64,000 bases of DNA from Brevundimonas subvibrioides (GTDB taxonomy: Bacteria > Pseudomonadota > Alphaproteobacteria > Caulobacterales > Caulobacteraceae), in assembly GCF_027271155.1 (NCBI RefSeq), contig NZ_CP114542.1, forward strand, positions 2,713,001 through 2,777,000. Direction: 5' to 3'. This document shows, one piece after another, positions 62,086 through 64,000 of this stretch. The first letter of the stretch is position 1, and every line of letters starts with the position of its first letter. Made by a program: the position numbers and the translations under genes. The notes beneath the pieces were generated by a model. The model was not told where the DNA came from. It did not search any database and was given only the letters and a program-made list of their open reading frames with translations.

Positions 62086-62196
62086 ACGCGCGCACACTCG
62101 CGCGAGCGCCCTTTCGACGCGGTTAACGGGGTGTGACTGATCGCGTGTTGATGCGTTGCGACATATGGCCGACCTGATGTGGGTCAGGAGTCCAGA

Positions 62197-62613
62197 ATGT
62201 CCCCCTTAACCGCCCCCGAATATCCAACCCTGTCCACGCTCTCCACGGGCCTGCGCTGTCGCTGTCCGCGCTGTGGCAAGGGGCCGCTGCTGCAGGGATA
62301 CCTGACCATCCGACCCGCCTGTCCGGCCTGTGGTCTGGACTATAGCTTTGCCGAGCCCGCCGACGGCCCGGCCTTCTTTGCCATGTCCGCGATCGGCGTC
62401 ATCGGCATGGTGGCATTCATGGCGTTCGAGTTCACCGTCCACCCGCCGATCTGGGTGCATTTCGCCTTTACCTTTCCCCTGATTGCCGCGGCCTGCCTGC
62501 TGGTGCTGCGGCCTTTCAAGGGCTGGCTGGTGTCAGAGCAGTACGTCCACAAGGCCGCGCCGCCCGAGTGGGAAAGCATCGGTGGCCACGGCGAGGGGTC
62601 GAAGTGGAAATGA
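62197..62613 (+). CDS. DUF983 membrane protein
   Basis: Protein of 138 aa with a zinc-ribbon-like start, GLRCRCPRCGKGPLLQGYL and CPACGLDYSF (four Cys in CxxC pairs), and two helices (AMSAIGVIGMVAFMAFEF; FAFTFPLIAAACLLVLRP). DUF983 proteins occur beside cytochrome oxidase or regulators; function unknown. ATG at 62197 has AGGAG at 7-base spacing. Confidence 0.9.
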   Translation: MSPLTAPEYPTLSTLSTGLRCRCPRCGKGPLLQGYLTIRPACPACGLDYSFAEPADGPAFFAMSAIGVIGMVAFMAFEFTVHPPIWVHFAFTFPLIAAACLLVLRPFKGWLVSEQYVHKAAPPEWESIGGHGEGSKWK

Positions 62614-62618
62614 AGGTG

Positions 62619-62695
62619 TGGCGGCCCCGGAGGGACTCCAACCCCCGACCTCGGCTTTAGGAAAGCCTTGCTCTATGCAGCTGAGCTACGGAGCC
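62619..62695 (-). tRNA. tRNA-Arg (anticodon CCT)
   Basis: A 77-nt cloverleaf on the minus strand. Acceptor arms GGCTCCG / CGGGGCC pair with one G-T; the D arm reads AGCTCAGCTGCATAGAGC-like; the anticodon loop TTCCTAA has CCT at 62661-62659; the T arm contains GGTTGGAGTCC. Discriminator G and CCA are encoded. Confidence 0.95.
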
Positions 62696-62917
62696 GTTGG
62701 CCGCGTCCTAGCGGGTCGCGCCGCAAGGGGAAAGATGGGCCCGGGATTTCGACGCCAGCGGACGGCCGTTTGCCCCTGTTGACCGAATCTTTTTTGTGGT
62801 TAATAGGCATTAAGATACAATATCTTGGGGTGAACAAACCCCGAATCGAACGTGGTCGCCGATTCGGTCCTGATTCGTTTCCGCCCTGTTCCGCACTCGC
62901 CTTGCTGGGCGTTAAGC

Positions 62918-63217
62918 TCAACGTCGGAGGATGAGAATGAGAGTGCTGTTCGCCTGAACGTTGTAGTCGGCAAGGGTGCGATTATCCTCCAACTCCCGAC
63001 CGGCGAAAATGATTCTCTGCCGGTCGCCGGGCACGCCTTTCTGATCCTGGACCTTGGTCTTGACGTTCTCGATAGTGTCACTGGGTTCGACCTGCAGAAC
63101 AATGACGCTGCGATCAGGCATCCTCAGAAACACCTCCATGGCGAATGCAGGGGACACGAAGGCCGTCATCACAGATATTGAGATGGCCAGGGCCCAGGCT
63201 TTCAGGGGTCGCATCAT
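62918..63217 (-). CDS. exported ubiquitin-like protein
   Basis: Protein of 99 aa. Residues 1-26 are a Sec signal ([20 protein letters not shown] then VSPAFA), and cleavage after AFA would leave a mature chain starting MEVFLRM. That 73-residue chain aligns without gaps to eukaryotic ubiquitin: [11 protein letters not shown], then [19 protein letters not shown] and STL are at the same positions, about 43 of 73 identical by eye. Of the seven ubiquitin lysines only K27 and K29 remain; K48 is Arg and K63 is Ala. Ile44 is kept. The chain ends at Arg72-Arg73 and lacks the Gly-Gly tail. ATG at 63217 has GGAG at 7-base spacing. The region is about 55% GC, below its neighbours. No E1/E2/E3-like or protease gene adjoins it. 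Confidence 0.92.
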   Translation of the reverse strand: MMRPLKAWALAISISVMTAFVSPAFAMEVFLRMPDRSVIVLQVEPSDTIENVKTKVQDQKGVPGDRQRIIFAGRELEDNRTLADYNVQANSTLILILRR

Positions 63218-63243
63218 GAACAATCTCCATGTGTCAAAGCGGC

Positions 63244-63274
63244 AGGATAGTGTGGGGCCTGTTCGCCCTGTCAA
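63244..63274 (-). promoter_or_regulatory. candidate promoter of the ubiquitin-like gene
   Basis: On the minus strand TTGACA (63274-63269) and TATCCT (63249-63244) are spaced by 19, or ACTATC by 17. Start of transcription would fall about 20 bases before the ATG at 63217. By-eye match only. Confidence 0.4.
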
Positions 63275-63389
63275 TCATGCCCGGGGCCGCCGCAAAAGTA
63301 TGCCGCCCGGGACCCGGTTGGAGCTCCCGCTGCATGGCCGAGCAGAATCTTCGAATTGACGCTCACTACGGCTGTTGAAAGAGCATCCA

Positions 63390-63830
63390 ATGACCCTCGA
63401 CGCCCTGTTCAACATCGCAAATCTGGTTGCCCTGGCCGGATGGATCATCCTCGCGTTCGCTCCGTTGCGACGAGGTGCGATCGTCGCGGCGGCACGCTGC
63501 ATCGTGGTCGCCCTGGCCGTCGCCTACACCATTCTTCTGGTCCAGGCGGTCGCGGGCGGCGGGCTGGGTGGCGATCTGACCACCCTGTCGGGCCTGACCG
63601 AAGGGTTCAGCCAGCCGCGCGCCGTGCTGGTCGGCTGGGTCCACTATCTGGCCTTCGATCTGTGGGTGGGATCCTGGGCGATCGAGGACGCGGGCAAGCG
63701 GGGCGTGCCGCACTGGGCCATGCTGCCGGTCCTGTTCCTGACGCTGATGGCGGGGCCGATCGGCCTGCTGACCTATCTGGTCGTCCGCGCTCGTCCTGGA
63801 CGTCAACAGCCGCCCGCGTTGACGACTTAG
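63390..63830 (+). CDS. ABA4-like (DUF4281) membrane protein
   Basis: Inner-membrane protein of 146 aa with four helices: LFNIANLVALAGWIILAF, AARCIVVALAVAYTILLV, VHYLAFDLWVGSWAI and MLPVLFLTLMAGPIGLLTYL. The string GWVHYLAFDLWVG and FNIANLVALAGW mark the family, whose plant member ABA4 acts in neoxanthin formation; bacterial roles are unclear. The ATG at 63390 is preferred over a TTG at 63375. Divergent from the ubiquitin-like gene. Confidence 0.85.
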   Translation: MTLDALFNIANLVALAGWIILAFAPLRRGAIVAAARCIVVALAVAYTILLVQAVAGGGLGGDLTTLSGLTEGFSQPRAVLVGWVHYLAFDLWVGSWAIEDAGKRGVPHWAMLPVLFLTLMAGPIGLLTYLVVRARPGRQQPPALTT

Positions 63831-63845
63831 TTTTGATATGAAACG

Positions 63846-63865
63846 GTCTCTCGTCCACGAGAGAC
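63846..63865. other. 8-bp inverted repeat before the SDR gene
   Basis: GTCTCTCG-TCCA-CGAGAGAC is a perfect hairpin ending 4 bases before the ATG at 63870. No T-run follows. It could be a regulator operator or a leader hairpin affecting translation. Confidence 0.45.
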
Positions 63866-63869
63866 TGCC

Positions 63870-64000
63870 ATGCCCCTGAAGCCATCCTGTCTGATCGTCG
63901 GTGCCGGAGACGGCGTAGGCTCCGCCATCGCCCGCGCCTTTGCCCGCGAGGGTCTGGCCGTGTGCATCACCCGGCGGCCGCGCAACCTGGCTCAGCTGGA
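63870..64000 (+). CDS. SDR-family oxidoreductase, 3' end outside window
   Basis: First 43 residues of a short-chain dehydrogenase: SCLIVGAGDGVGSAIARAFA is the TGxxxGxG-type cofactor motif with Gly-Ala-Gly-Asp-Gly-Val-Gly, followed by REGLAVCITRRP, where the Arg pair suggests NADP. The gene is cut by the window edge. Confidence 0.85.
   Translation, partial: MPLKPSCLIVGAGDGVGSAIARAFAREGLAVCITRRPRNLAQL

Noticed and set aside
59653..62136. 827-codon open frame on the plus strand, antisense to the TPR gene
   Set aside because: It mirrors a well-supported minus-strand gene and its translation is rich in Arg, Gly and Gln with no domain, as expected for antisense frames in GC-rich DNA.
62800..62813. 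TTAA-N6-TTAA upstream of tRNA-Arg as a CtrA site
   Set aside because: The spacing is six, not seven, and the surrounding stretch is simply AT-rich; no reason to expect CtrA control of the tRNA.
62619..63240. Integrative element at tRNA-Arg bringing in the ubiquitin-like gene
   Set aside because: The ubiquitin-like gene lies on the 5' side of the tRNA, whereas integrases use the 3' end; no integrase or duplicated tRNA end was seen.

Overview
The window is GC-rich alphaproteobacterial chromosome. Its gene content and control signals fit Caulobacteraceae, most likely Brevundimonas or a close relative. Supporting signs are a Caulobacter-type oxidative pentose (Weimberg) cluster, TonB-dependent receptors of the Xanthomonas/Caulobacter carbohydrate type, an imuA-imuB-dnaE2 mutasome with a direct-repeat LexA box, GapR, a TacA-like sigma54 activator, and divergent class II flagellar genes with a CtrA-like site. 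Genus assignment is inference; no rRNA or marker alignment was possible.

Layout. 1-1.6 kb: end of a FecCD-type permease and its ATPase. 1.9-19.6 kb: a plant cell-wall sugar locus with a TonB receptor behind a LacI-type palindrome, a secreted GH43 enzyme, two PL10-type pectate lyases, a complete Weimberg set (xylX, xylB, sugar porter, xylA, xylC, aldose epimerase; xylD divergent from a FadR/GntR regulator). The motif ATATNATNATAT stands before both xylX and xylD. 19.7-25.3 kb: SOS mutasome imuA-imuB-dnaE2. 25.3-29.7 kb: altronate dehydratase, a DUF305 protein and an LVIVD-repeat protein. 29.7-34.2 kb: a divergent six-gene set matching the E. coli yjfIJKLMC proteins (ATP-grasp ligase, PspA, DUF2170, DUF2491, DUF350, DUF1190) around a 22-bp palindrome. 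34.3-40.4 kb: ugd, a frameshifted hydrolase, the pnt transhydrogenase operon with two small unknown membrane proteins, and a cytochrome oxidase subunit IV. 40.4-41 kb: a BrnT/BrnA toxin-antitoxin pair. 41-49.8 kb: oligoendopeptidase F, DUF1203, DUF4153, TacA-like regulator, and a TonB receptor with a glycine-rich insert. 49.8-56.3 kb: housekeeping genes (a conserved reading frame without a standard start, gapR, rpmJ, a small lipoprotein, scpB/scpA, nagZ, a SPOR protein, dgt, an ErpA-like protein). 56.3-59.1 kb: flagellar genes fliE/flgC/flgB and fliO/fliP, then HU. 59.2-64 kb: a large periplasmic TPR protein, DUF983, tRNA-Arg(CCT), an exported ubiquitin homologue, an ABA4-like membrane protein, and the start of an SDR gene.

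The most striking item is the gene at 62918-63217. It encodes a signal peptide followed at once by a domain that aligns without gaps to eukaryotic ubiquitin (about 43 of 73 positions identical by eye) and stops before the diglycine tail. The second is the yjf-type system with its palindromic operator and a helix-rich N-terminal extension on the DUF2170 protein. The third is a reading frame that appears to start at CTG in a CTGA overlap with the gapR stop codon.

Many adjacent genes overlap by 4 bases (ATGA or GTGA), so translational coupling is common here and helped decide several starts. No insertion sequences, CRISPR arrays, rRNA genes or origins were seen.
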